Below, piece after piece: positions 46,977-54,270 of a stretch of 64,000 nt of DNA. The stretch is from Rubrobacter tropicus (lineage in GTDB: Bacteria > Actinomycetota > Rubrobacteria > Rubrobacterales > Rubrobacteraceae). The notes beneath the pieces are model-generated. The model had not been told where the DNA came from. It worked only from the letters and a program-made list of their open reading frames with translations, and made no database searches. The position numbers and the translations under genes were made by a program. Where the stretch lies: contig NZ_CP045119.1 in assembly GCF_011492945.1 (NCBI RefSeq), positions 1,674,001-1,738,000 on the forward strand, given 5' to 3'. Position 1 is the stretch's first letter. Each line of letters opens with the position of its first letter.

Positions 46977-47026
46977 AGAGCTGTCAGCTGACAGCTGAAA
47001 GCGCGGTTCGCGTAGCGGACCGCTCA
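46977..47026. repeat. palindromic heptamer core plus hairpin between purU and GST
   Basis: AGCTGTCAGCTGACAGCTG is a self-complementary heptamer core; a nearby GCGGTTCGC/GCGGACCGC stem (one mismatch, loop GTA) follows. The convergent genes end on either side of it. It likely acts as a two-way terminator. Confidence 0.7.
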
Positions 47027-47656
47027 GAGGCTCTCCATTCGATACGACACCATCACGTGCTCGCGGTACGCCGGGCGTTCGGAGAGTCGGTCGTGCCAGG
47101 CTTCGAGGTTCGGCAGGGCCGGGCGGTCTATATCGAGGGTGAGGTAGCGGTAGATCGTGGGCCCGAGGGCGACGTCGCCGATGGTCGGCGAGTCGCCGGC
47201 TACGAACTCGCGGCCTTCGAGGTGGGTGTCGAGTACGTGCAGGGTGTCGGCGGTGGCTCTGACCGAGGCGGCTATCTTGTCCGGGTCTCGGTTCTCCGGG
47301 GCGGACCGGATCAGGCCGAGCACCGCGTCCTTGAAGGCCGGAAAGACCGTGCCCAGCTGGTAGTCCATCCACTTGTCCGAGAGGGCGCGGGCCTCCGGGT
47401 CTTCAGGCCACAGGAGCCCCGCCCCGTATCGGCCGGCCAGGTACCTGACGATCGTGTTCGACTCCCAGAGGTCGAAGCCGTCGTCCGAGATGAGCGGCAC
47501 GAGCCCGGTCGGGTTTCGGGCAAGAAAGCCCGGTTCCTTGTTGCCCCCGTAAAGGCCGCCCATGTCGTACCGCTCGAACGGCACCCCCAACTCGCCCAGG
47601 CACCAAAGCACCTTCTGCACGTTGAGGGAGTTCGTCCTGCCGAAGACCTCGATCAC
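47024..47656 (-). CDS. glutathione S-transferase-family protein
   Basis: The 210-residue protein has a thioredoxin-like N-terminal domain (IEVFGRTNSLNVQKVLWCLGELG, with Ser at the catalytic place, NPTGLVPLI cis-Pro loop, WESNTIVRYLAGRYG) and an all-helical C-terminal domain. Actinobacteria mostly use mycothiol, so the thiol cofactor may not be glutathione. GTG at 47656 opens the gene; a TAGACT box sits 32 to 37 bases upstream. Confidence 0.85.
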   Translation of the reverse strand: MIEVFGRTNSLNVQKVLWCLGELGVPFERYDMGGLYGGNKEPGFLARNPTGLVPLISDDGFDLWESNTIVRYLAGRYGAGLLWPEDPEARALSDKWMDYQLGTVFPAFKDAVLGLIRSAPENRDPDKIAASVRATADTLHVLDTHLEGREFVAGDSPTIGDVALGPTIYRYLTLDIDRPALPNLEAWHDRLSERPAYREHVMVSYRMESL

Positions 47657-47687
47657 GCCATCCCCTCTCCTACGCCTGCGACTCTTT

Positions 47688-47693
47688 TAGTCT
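47688..47693 (-). promoter_or_regulatory. -10 box of GST gene
   Basis: TAGACT on the minus strand, 32 bases before the GTG, with GTAGGAGAGGGG as ribosome site between. The same hexamer recurs before several genes in this window. Confidence 0.4.
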
Positions 47694-47720
47694 ACCGGGT
47701 GGCGGTATTGGGGCGCGACC

Positions 47721-48407
47721 TTAAAGCTGTTTCCGCACGCCTGCTTCGGATTCGATGGGCCCCACCTGCTCGCCGAGGTCGCCCTCGAAGGCGCGACGGG
47801 CCGCGCCGCGGCGGCCGATGGGGAGGACGGTCTTGCCCTGGAGGTCTTCGAGGCCCAGGGCGAGGCCGCCGTAGAGGGCTATGGCGGCTATCACGCAGCC
47901 GAGGACGCCGGAGGCGGTCTGCAAGGCGGTGGCCGCGGTGAGCTCGTAGAGGCCGCTCGTTGCGAAGCGGGCCGAGGCGAGGACTATGACCAGGCCGAGG
48001 AGGGGCTTGCCCAGGAGGGCGCCCGCGCCGACGAGGAGCAGGATGACGGCCAGCGAGACGGCGAGCAGGCCCTGGGTGGCGTTGGTCGAGTTCGGTGGCG
48101 CGGTCAGGTCGATCAGGCCGTTGGCGAGCCAGGAGAAGGAGATGAGGGCCATGATGGTGGCTCCGAGCGTCTCCCGGGAGAGAAAGGCGAGCACGGAGGC
48201 CAGCGCCAGCGGCGGGAAGATGAAGCCGATCTGGACGAGCGCGAGGCTCCGGGTCTCTGACGTGGGTATGATGCCCAGCTGCAAACCGCTCAGCATTAGC
48301 GACCCGGCACCGAAGGCGAAGAACGCCAGCGGCAGGGGGCTGGCCAGCGGGCGGAGCACGATGCGGGTCATGCCCTCGATCTTCTTCTGCGGGTCCCGTT
48401 CTTCCAA
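47721..48407 (-). CDS. GPR1/FUN34/YaaH-type membrane protein
   Basis: The 228-residue protein has six hydrophobic segments, starting RPLASPLPLAFFAFGAGSLMLSGLQLG, with the GFIFPPLALASVLAFLSRETLGATIMALISFSW and TSGLYELTAATALQ blocks of the acetate uptake family (SatP/YaaH). It probably carries acetate or another small carboxylate, inferred from family. The TTG at 48407 has AAGGAG five bases upstream; TTG at 48437 is less well placed. Confidence 0.8.
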   Translation of the reverse strand: MEERDPQKKIEGMTRIVLRPLASPLPLAFFAFGAGSLMLSGLQLGIIPTSETRSLALVQIGFIFPPLALASVLAFLSRETLGATIMALISFSWLANGLIDLTAPPNSTNATQGLLAVSLAVILLLVGAGALLGKPLLGLVIVLASARFATSGLYELTAATALQTASGVLGCVIAAIALYGGLALGLEDLQGKTVLPIGRRGAARRAFEGDLGEQVGPIESEAGVRKQL

Positions 48408-48488
48408 ACTTCTCCTTCGTATATTCGCCGGCGGCAATGCATCGTAGCATCGTGCGCGCGGCTGGCCGTGAACGGCCTCTTGTATCGG

Positions 48489-48494
48489 TTAAGA
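48489..48494 (+). promoter_or_regulatory. -10 box of the his operon
   Basis: TAAGAT ends ten bases before the hisZ ATG (48505) with no ribosome site between, so a leaderless transcript is likely. Confidence 0.5.
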
Positions 48495-48504
48495 TAGCCT
48501 CCGG

Positions 48505-49752
48505 ATGAGAGAGAAGACCCCAAGAAAGTTCTCGACCACGCCGGGCACGCGCGACGTCCTGCCCCCGGAGTCCACGCGCCTCCTGGACGTGCAGGCGGAG
48601 GTGCTGAAGCGGTTTCGCCTGCACGGTTTCAGGGAGATCGTTACGCCGGCGTTGGAGTACTCGGAGGTCATCGAGGAGCCGAAGCTCCGGGATTCGGCTT
48701 TCAAGCTTTTTGACCCGGACAACCAGATGCTCCTGTTGCGCCCCGAGGTTACGACGCCGGTCGCCCGCCTCGTCGCCCAGCGCCTGCGCAACATGCCGCC
48801 GCCGCACAAGCTCTCCTATAGCCTCCCCGTCTACAGACGCACCGGCGTCGGCCGCGGGCAGAGCGCGGAGTTCCGCCAGGCCGGGGTCGAGGCCGTCGGC
48901 TCGGCGAGCCCGGGCGAGGACGCGGGGACTATCGCCGTGCTCGTGGACGTGCTCCGAACCCTTGGCCTTCGTCCCGGTACGGACTTCGCTCTCGTGCTCG
49001 GGCAGGCGGCGTTCTACAGGGGGTATCTCAACAGCGTGGTCCCCGGGGTCGCGGCAGAGGTGCTAGCGGCGCTCGCGGACAAAGACCTCGTGAGGGTGGA
49101 CGAGATCTCGTCCACCCTCCAGCCCGAGGTCGCCGCCGCCGTCAGGGAGCTACCGCGCCTCGTCGGGCCCGCCACCGACGGCGCCGTGTTGGAGCGGGCC
49201 GAGAGGTACGCGGGGGAGAGCGGGGATGCCGGGGCGGCGCTGGGGAACTTGCGGCTGATCCTGGATCACCTCGCGGCCGTCGGTTGCCTCGACGGCGTCA
49301 TGCTCGACTTCGGCCTGATCGGTCGCCACGACTACTACACGGGAGCCGTCTACGAGGTCTACGCCTCGGGCCTCGGCTTCACCGTCGCAAACGGCGGCCG
49401 CTACGATAACCTTCTCCGGCGCTTCGGGGAACCGCTGCCCGCCACCGGCTTCGCCATCTCCCTCGAACGTCTGGTCTCCGTGCTTCCCGAGAGGGAACCC
49501 GCCCCGCTCGTCGTCCTCGTCGGCGCCTCCGTAGAGGCGACCCGGAAGGCGGGTGACTTGCGCGGGTTCGGTGTGCCCGTCCTGCACCTGGCCGAAGACC
49601 TGCCGCAGGCCGAGGCCGCGGACTACGCCCGCTCGGTCGAGGCTGGCTGGGTCGGATACCCGGTGCCCGAGGGCGTCAAGCTCGTCTCCACAACCGGAGA
49701 AGAACCCGGAATCGTCCCCGTCGATGCCGTTGCCGGGAGAGTGATGCGATGA
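48505..49752 (+). CDS. hisZ: ATP phosphoribosyltransferase regulatory subunit
   Basis: A catalytically inactive HisRS paralogue that binds and regulates short-form HisG. The 415-residue protein has class II motifs (STTPGTRDVLPPES, LRPEVTTPVARLVAQR, YRRTGVGRGQSAEFRQAGVEAVG) and ends in the GGRYDNLLRRFGEPLPATGFAISLERL region. ATG at 48505 is likely leaderless. Its stop overlaps hisG start as ATGA. Presence of hisZ predicts the short HisG seen next. Confidence 0.93.
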   Translation: MREKTPRKFSTTPGTRDVLPPESTRLLDVQAEVLKRFRLHGFREIVTPALEYSEVIEEPKLRDSAFKLFDPDNQMLLLRPEVTTPVARLVAQRLRNMPPPHKLSYSLPVYRRTGVGRGQSAEFRQAGVEAVGSASPGEDAGTIAVLVDVLRTLGLRPGTDFALVLGQAAFYRGYLNSVVPGVAAEVLAALADKDLVRVDEISSTLQPEVAAAVRELPRLVGPATDGAVLERAERYAGESGDAGAALGNLRLILDHLAAVGCLDGVMLDFGLIGRHDYYTGAVYEVYASGLGFTVANGGRYDNLLRRFGEPLPATGFAISLERLVSVLPEREPAPLVVLVGASVEATRKAGDLRGFGVPVLHLAEDLPQAEAADYARSVEAGWVGYPVPEGVKLVSTTGEEPGIVPVDAVAGRVMR

Positions 49753-50396
49753 GGGGTCTGCGGGTCGCCGTCCCAAAGGGCGCCATCTTCGAAGACGCCC
49801 TCGCCGCCCTCGAATCTGCCGGGATGCCGGTAGGGGTGTTGCGGGAGGACGGGCGGAGGCTCCTCTACCGGGCCGAGGGGGCCGAGTTCATCATGAGCCG
49901 GCCATCGGACGTGCCCGTATTCGTGGAGCATGGGGCCGCCGACATCGGCATCGTCGGGAAGGACGTGCTCGACGAGCAGCAGCCGAACGTGATGGAGCTT
50001 CGGGACCTCGGGACCGGGGCCTGCCAGATGGTGCTCGCCGCGCCGCGAGAGAACGTGGAGGTCGTGCGGAGCGCCATCTCGCACGCCGAAGTGGTCCGCG
50101 TCGGTACGAAGTTCCCCAACGTCGCCCGCCGCTACTTCGAGGGGATGGGCAGGCAGGCCGAGGTAATAGAGTTGCACGGCTCCGTGGAGCTCGCGCCGCT
50201 CGTGGGGCTCGCCGAGTGCATAGTCGACCTGACCGCGACGGGCACGACGTTGCGGGAGAACGATCTTGTGGTCATGGACGAGATCTCCTCCTCCACCGCC
50301 CGCCTGATCGCCAACCGCGGCTCCTACCGCCTGCGGCACCCGGAGGTCGCGGCCCTGGTCGAAGCCATGCAAAGAAACGGAGACCGCGTTGGTTGA
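49749..50396 (+). CDS. hisG: ATP phosphoribosyltransferase, short form
   Basis: First step of histidine synthesis. The 215-residue protein lacks the C-terminal regulatory domain of long HisG, so needs HisZ. Motifs seen are RVAVPKGAIFEDAL, MSRPSDVPVFVEHGAADIGIVGKD and ECIVDLTATGTTLRENDL, the PRPP-binding loop. It overlaps hisZ by four bases and hisD by eight, in a tightly coupled operon. Confidence 0.95.
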   Translation: MRGLRVAVPKGAIFEDALAALESAGMPVGVLREDGRRLLYRAEGAEFIMSRPSDVPVFVEHGAADIGIVGKDVLDEQQPNVMELRDLGTGACQMVLAAPRENVEVVRSAISHAEVVRVGTKFPNVARRYFEGMGRQAEVIELHGSVELAPLVGLAECIVDLTATGTTLRENDLVVMDEISSSTARLIANRGSYRLRHPEVAALVEAMQRNGDRVG

Positions 50397-51633
50397 GAAG
50401 ATAGACGCCCGCGGCAAGAGCGCGGCCGAGATCGTCGGAAGATTGCGCCGCCCGGACGGCTTTCTCTCCGTTCGAATACGAGGGGCCGCCAGGGGCATCG
50501 TCGAGGGGGTGCGCGAGGGGGGCGACGCGGCGCTGCTCGATTACACCGAACGCTTCGACGGCGTGCGCCCGGAGAACGTCCGGGTGCCGGCCGAGGAGAT
50601 CGAGAGCGCCAGAGACTCCCTCTCTCCCGAACTCAAGGACAGCTTCGCCTTTGCGATAGAGAACGTGCGGGCGTTCCACAAGCGGGAGCTTGGGCGTGGG
50701 TGGGAGATGCACAGAAACGGCGCCACCGTGGGCCAGAGGGTGCGACCCATCAGGAGCGCGGGCCTCTACGTCCCTGGCGGGCACGGGGCCTACCCGAGCA
50801 CGCTCGTCATGTCCGCCGTCCCGGCCCAGGTGGCGGGGGTGGGGGAGATCCGGGTCTGCACCCCGCCGGGAACCGACGGCACCGCCGACGAGAGCGTGCT
50901 CGCCGTCGCCGGCCTTCTCGGCCTGGACGAGGTCTACGCCCTCGGCGGGGCGCAGGCCGTCGGCGCCCTGGCGTTCGGGACCGAGACCGTTAGGCGGGTG
51001 GACAAGATAGTCGGCCCCGGCAACGACTACGTGACGGCGGCGAAGCTAGAGGTCTTCGGCGTGGTCGGCATCGACGCGCCGCAGGGGCCTAGCGAGGTGA
51101 TGGTCCTTGCCGACGCCGGCGCCTTCCCCGAGCGGGTCGCCCGCGACCTCATGGCCCAGGCCGAGCACCTCTCCGGCGCCTCAGCCGTGCTCCTCACCCC
51201 GAGTGAGGAGCTCATACGCGGCGTCGAGCCGCTCCTCTCCGGGGAACCATCAGAGCTAATCACGCTCGTCAGGGTACGGAACAACGCGCAGGCCGTCGAG
51301 ATCTCCAACGCGTACGCCCCCGAGCACGCGCACGTGATCTCCGAGGACCACGAGGCGATCCTCCAGGACCTCGACGCCGTCGGCATGGTCGCCGTCGGCG
51401 ATTTCAGCCCCGTTGCCCTCGGCGACTACGCCGCCGGCCCGTCCCACGCGCTGCCTTCGGGCGGCGCCGCCACCTGGGCCTCGGCCCTCGGCACCCGCGA
51501 CTTCGTGGCGCACACAAACTACATCCACTTCACGAGGGACGCGCTGGGCGAGATCGGACCGCACGTACAACGCCTCGCCCGCCTGGAAGGCTTCGAGAAC
51601 CACGCCGAGAGCGTCAGCGTCCGGATGAAGTGA
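50389..51633 (+). CDS. hisD: histidinol dehydrogenase
   Basis: Catalyses the last two oxidations to L-histidine using NAD and zinc. The 414-residue enzyme shows IRSAGLYVPGGHGAYPSTLVMSAVPAQVAG, AIYALGGAQAV-like (EVYALGGAQAVGALA) and GPGNDYVTAAK, and EHLSGASAVLLT, then AGPSHALPSGGAATWASALGTRDF for the zinc and catalytic sites. TTG at 50389 overlaps hisG. There is a TAGAAT box at 51643, between it and hisB, which may be an internal promoter. Confidence 0.95.
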   Translation: MVEKIDARGKSAAEIVGRLRRPDGFLSVRIRGAARGIVEGVREGGDAALLDYTERFDGVRPENVRVPAEEIESARDSLSPELKDSFAFAIENVRAFHKRELGRGWEMHRNGATVGQRVRPIRSAGLYVPGGHGAYPSTLVMSAVPAQVAGVGEIRVCTPPGTDGTADESVLAVAGLLGLDEVYALGGAQAVGALAFGTETVRRVDKIVGPGNDYVTAAKLEVFGVVGIDAPQGPSEVMVLADAGAFPERVARDLMAQAEHLSGASAVLLTPSEELIRGVEPLLSGEPSELITLVRVRNNAQAVEISNAYAPEHAHVISEDHEAILQDLDAVGMVAVGDFSPVALGDYAAGPSHALPSGGAATWASALGTRDFVAHTNYIHFTRDALGEIGPHVQRLARLEGFENHAESVSVRMK

Positions 51634-51679
51634 GCCGTCGGTTAGAATGCCGGCGGGCAGATAAACCAGAAGGAGCGGG

Positions 51680-52264
51680 ATGTCACGAACGGGCAGCGCG
51701 GAGCGGAAGACGGGCGAGACCTTCGTCAGGGTCGGCCTGGAATTGGACGGTACCGGCCGGGTCGATGTGGCCACCGGCGTCGGTTTCCTCGACCACCTCC
51801 TGCACCTGCTCGCCCACCACTCCGGCATGGACCTTACGGTCGAGGCGAAGGGCGACACCTGGGTAGACGACCACCACACCGTCGAAGACACGGGCCTGGT
51901 GCTCGGCCGCGCCTTCGACGAGGCGCTCGGGGACCGCGCGAACCTCGTCCGGTTCGCCGACGCGAGCGCCCCGCTCATCGAAGCCCTCTCGACGGTAGTG
52001 GTCGATCTCGGCGCCAGGAGCCACCTCACCTGCAACCTCGGGCCGATGCCCGAGAAGATCGGCACCTTCGACACCGAGCTGTTCCAGGAGTTCCTGCGCG
52101 CCTTCACCCAGTACGGCCGCTTCACCCTCCACGTAAACTGCCACTACGGCGAGAACGCCCACCACAAAGTGGAGTCGGGGGTTAAAGCGCTGGCGGTCGC
52201 GCTTCGGGCGGGCATCGCGACGCGGACGGGCGGCAGCGCCTCGACGAAGGGGGTTGTTGATTAG
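51680..52264 (+). CDS. hisB: imidazoleglycerol-phosphate dehydratase
   Basis: Sixth pathway step, a manganese enzyme. The 194-residue monofunctional form has GVGFLDHLLHLLAHHSGMDLTV, DDHHTVEDTGLVLG and HHKVESGVKALAVALR, including the paired HH/E metal motifs. ATG at 51680 has GAAGGAGCGGG upstream. The stop TAG is the first bases of the repeat arm that follows. There is no fused phosphatase. Confidence 0.95.
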   Translation: MSRTGSAERKTGETFVRVGLELDGTGRVDVATGVGFLDHLLHLLAHHSGMDLTVEAKGDTWVDDHHTVEDTGLVLGRAFDEALGDRANLVRFADASAPLIEALSTVVVDLGARSHLTCNLGPMPEKIGTFDTELFQEFLRAFTQYGRFTLHVNCHYGENAHHKVESGVKALAVALRAGIATRTGGSASTKGVVD

Positions 52265-52428
52265 CTATCAGCTATCAGCTTTCAGCGGTCAGCCAGGAGC
52301 CTGTCTAGACCGGGGTTTCTTACGCCCGGGCAAAGGCCTGTCCGGGCGCTGCGGTTTCGGCGGGTTGCCGAACAGGAGAACCGGGGGATCAAGCCCGAAG
52401 CCGAAGGCTGATAGCTGATGGCTGAAAG
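52263..52428. repeat. heptamer arrays, inverted arms between hisB and hisH
   Basis: A TCAGC arm (52263-52294) begins on the hisB stop and a GCTGA arm (52403-52428) reaches into the hisH start codon (ATG at 52418). Between is a CGCCCGG/CCGGGCG stem (about 52330-52356). The element splits an otherwise tight operon. Confidence 0.85.
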
Positions 52429-53044
52429 GTTGAACGTCGCCGTCATCGACTACGACGCGGGCAACACCCTCTCCGTGACGCGGGCGTTGGAGAAGGTGGG
52501 TGCCCGCGTGGATCTTACGTCAGACCCGGAGCGGGTGGGGGGCGCGGATGTGGTGGTGCTGCCCGGGGTCGGGGCCTTTGGGGACTGCATGAAGAAGCTG
52601 CGGGAGAGGGGGATGGACGTTGCCTGCGGGGAGGCGTTTCGTTCCGGTAAGCCTTTTCTCGGCGTGTGCGTGGCGCTGCAGGTGATCTTCGACGATTCGG
52701 AGGAGTCGCCCGGTGCGGAGGGACTCGGCCTGCTTCCTGGGAGCGTTCGCCGCTTCGAAGCCGGGGACCTCAAGGTTCCTCATATGGGATGGAACGAGTT
52801 GCGGCTGGTGCGGGAGCACCCGGTTCTGGATGGGCTCGACGGGGAGGACTTCTACTTCGTGCACTCGTATTACCCCGAGCCCGCGGAGGCGGCGGACCTT
52901 CTGGGGGAGACGGAGTACGGGGTGCGCTTCTGCGCGGTGGCGGGGCGGGAGAACCTGGTGGCGGTGCAGTTTCACCCCGAGAAGAGCAGCCGGGCCGGCC
53001 TGAGGCTCTACGAGAACTTTCTGTCCTGGTCGAGGACCCTCTGA
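52418..53044 (+). CDS. hisH: imidazole glycerol phosphate synthase subunit HisH
   Basis: Glutaminase subunit supplying ammonia to HisF. The 208-residue class I amidotransferase begins AVIDYDAGNTLSVTRALEKVG, has the nucleophile segment PFLGVCVALQVIFDDSEE (Cys near 87) and closes with HSYYPEP and FHPEKSS. The ATG at 52418 lies inside the repeat arm, so the first four residues (MAER) are encoded by repeat sequence; without it TTG at 52430 would be the start. hisF is not in the window although HisH needs it. Confidence 0.92.
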   Translation: MAERLNVAVIDYDAGNTLSVTRALEKVGARVDLTSDPERVGGADVVVLPGVGAFGDCMKKLRERGMDVACGEAFRSGKPFLGVCVALQVIFDDSEESPGAEGLGLLPGSVRRFEAGDLKVPHMGWNELRLVREHPVLDGLDGEDFYFVHSYYPEPAEAADLLGETEYGVRFCAVAGRENLVAVQFHPEKSSRAGLRLYENFLSWSRTL

Positions 53045-53766
53045 TGGATTTCACCGTTTACCCGGCGATAGATTTGCGGGGCGGCAAGTGTGTTCGGCTC
53101 GTGCAGGGGGATTTTGGCCGGTCAAAGGAGTACGACGCCGACCCCGTGGAGCGGGCCCGCGAGTGGGAGCGGCGGGGGGCCGGGGCGATCCACGTCGTCG
53201 ACCTCGACGGCGCGAAAGAGGGCCGTCCCGTTCAGGCCGAACTGGTCGGCCGGATCTCCGGCGCCGTTGGCGTCCCGCTCCAGGTCGGCGGCGGCATCAG
53301 AACCCTCGATGACCTCGCGCTGCTCCGGCGCTCGGGCGCCTCGCGCGTCGTCGTGGGGACGGCAGCCGTGGAGGACCGGGAGCTGCGCCTGCGGGCCGTC
53401 GAGGAGCTCGGACCTTCGCTCGTCGTGGCCCTCGATGCCCGCGACGGGGTGGTCGCCACCCACGGCTGGCAGCGGTCGAGCGGGGTCCCCGTGCTGGAGC
53501 TTGCGGAGGAGATCTCCGAAGACGGCGTCGCGTCCGTCCTCTACACCGACGTCGCCCGCGACGGCGTGGGTACGGGCGCCGCCCTCGAAGACACCGCCGC
53601 CCTCGCCCGCATCATACCCACTATCGCCAGCGGCGGCGTCCGGGACGCGGGAGACGTGGCCGCTCTGTCCAGGCTCGACGGCGTGGTAGGCGTGATCGTC
53701 GGCACCGCCCTCTACGAAGAACGCGTAACGCTGGAAGACCTTCTCCGCGCCGCGAACCAGGGTTGA
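53044..53766 (+). CDS. hisA: phosphoribosylformimino-AICAR isomerase
   Basis: TIM-barrel isomerase, 240 residues, with YPAIDLRGGKCVRLVQGDF at the start, VPLQVGGGIRTLDDL and ASGGVRDAGDVAAL for the phosphate sites and both catalytic Asp (Asp near 10 and in VLYTDVARDGVG). ATG at 53044 overlaps the hisH stop by one base (TGATG). It ends the operon here; hisF, hisI, hisE and hisC do not follow. Confidence 0.94.
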   Translation: MDFTVYPAIDLRGGKCVRLVQGDFGRSKEYDADPVERAREWERRGAGAIHVVDLDGAKEGRPVQAELVGRISGAVGVPLQVGGGIRTLDDLALLRRSGASRVVVGTAAVEDRELRLRAVEELGPSLVVALDARDGVVATHGWQRSSGVPVLELAEEISEDGVASVLYTDVARDGVGTGAALEDTAALARIIPTIASGGVRDAGDVAALSRLDGVVGVIVGTALYEERVTLEDLLRAANQG

Positions 53767-53856
53767 AGCTGTCAGCTCTCAGCGATCAGCTCTCAGCCAG
53801 GAGCAAAAAAGTCGATCGCTGAGAGCGGAGGCGGAGCCGGAGCGGGCTGATAGCTG
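53767..53856. repeat. heptamer arrays, inverted arms after hisA
   Basis: A TCAGC arm (53767-53798) and GCTGA arm (53815-53856) lie close together with a GAGGCGGAGCCGGAGC insert in the second. The convergent gene at 53898 follows. Possible two-way terminator. Confidence 0.8.
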
Positions 53857-53897
53857 ATGGCGCGGGTTGCAGTGGCTCAGTGTCACTGCGAACCGCT

Positions 53898-54206
53898 TTA
53901 AATTTCCAGCGTGGAGACCTTCGTCTGGCCGCCCTCGTATTTTGCGGCCTGGATGGTGCGCCAAAAGAGTTGGGCCAGGGCCTCGTCGGTCGGCTGCGGC
54001 AGGCCGGGATGGTTCTCGGAGATGGTGGCCCGTGAGGCCTCGGTCGCGGCGTCGAGGGCGGCGTTGATCTCGTACGCCCTGGCGGCCTGGTACTTTACGT
54101 GGAGGATCTGTGGCGGGGCTTCTCCGGCCGAGAAGCGCAGTTCGTACTCTTCGGTGCGGCTCTCCTGGTCTCCGGTGCGCCTGGCGGCGCAGATCAAATC
54201 TGGCAT
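53898..54206 (-). CDS. small conserved protein of unknown function
   Basis: A 102-residue soluble protein beginning MPDLICAARRTGDQESRTEEYELRF and ending WRTIQAAKYEGGQTKVSTLEI, mixed strand and helix. I do not recognise a family. ATG at 54206 is used; a GTG two codons earlier (54212) is equally possible. It is divergent to the penicillin-binding protein. Confidence 0.55.
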   Translation of the reverse strand: MPDLICAARRTGDQESRTEEYELRFSAGEAPPQILHVKYQAARAYEINAALDAATEASRATISENHPGLPQPTDEALAQLFWRTIQAAKYEGGQTKVSTLEI

Positions 54207-54270
54207 CGGCACATCCTAGCATCACCCCCGGTCCGGTGGCCGTTGGGTTAGACTAGTCGCCGGAGGGCAG

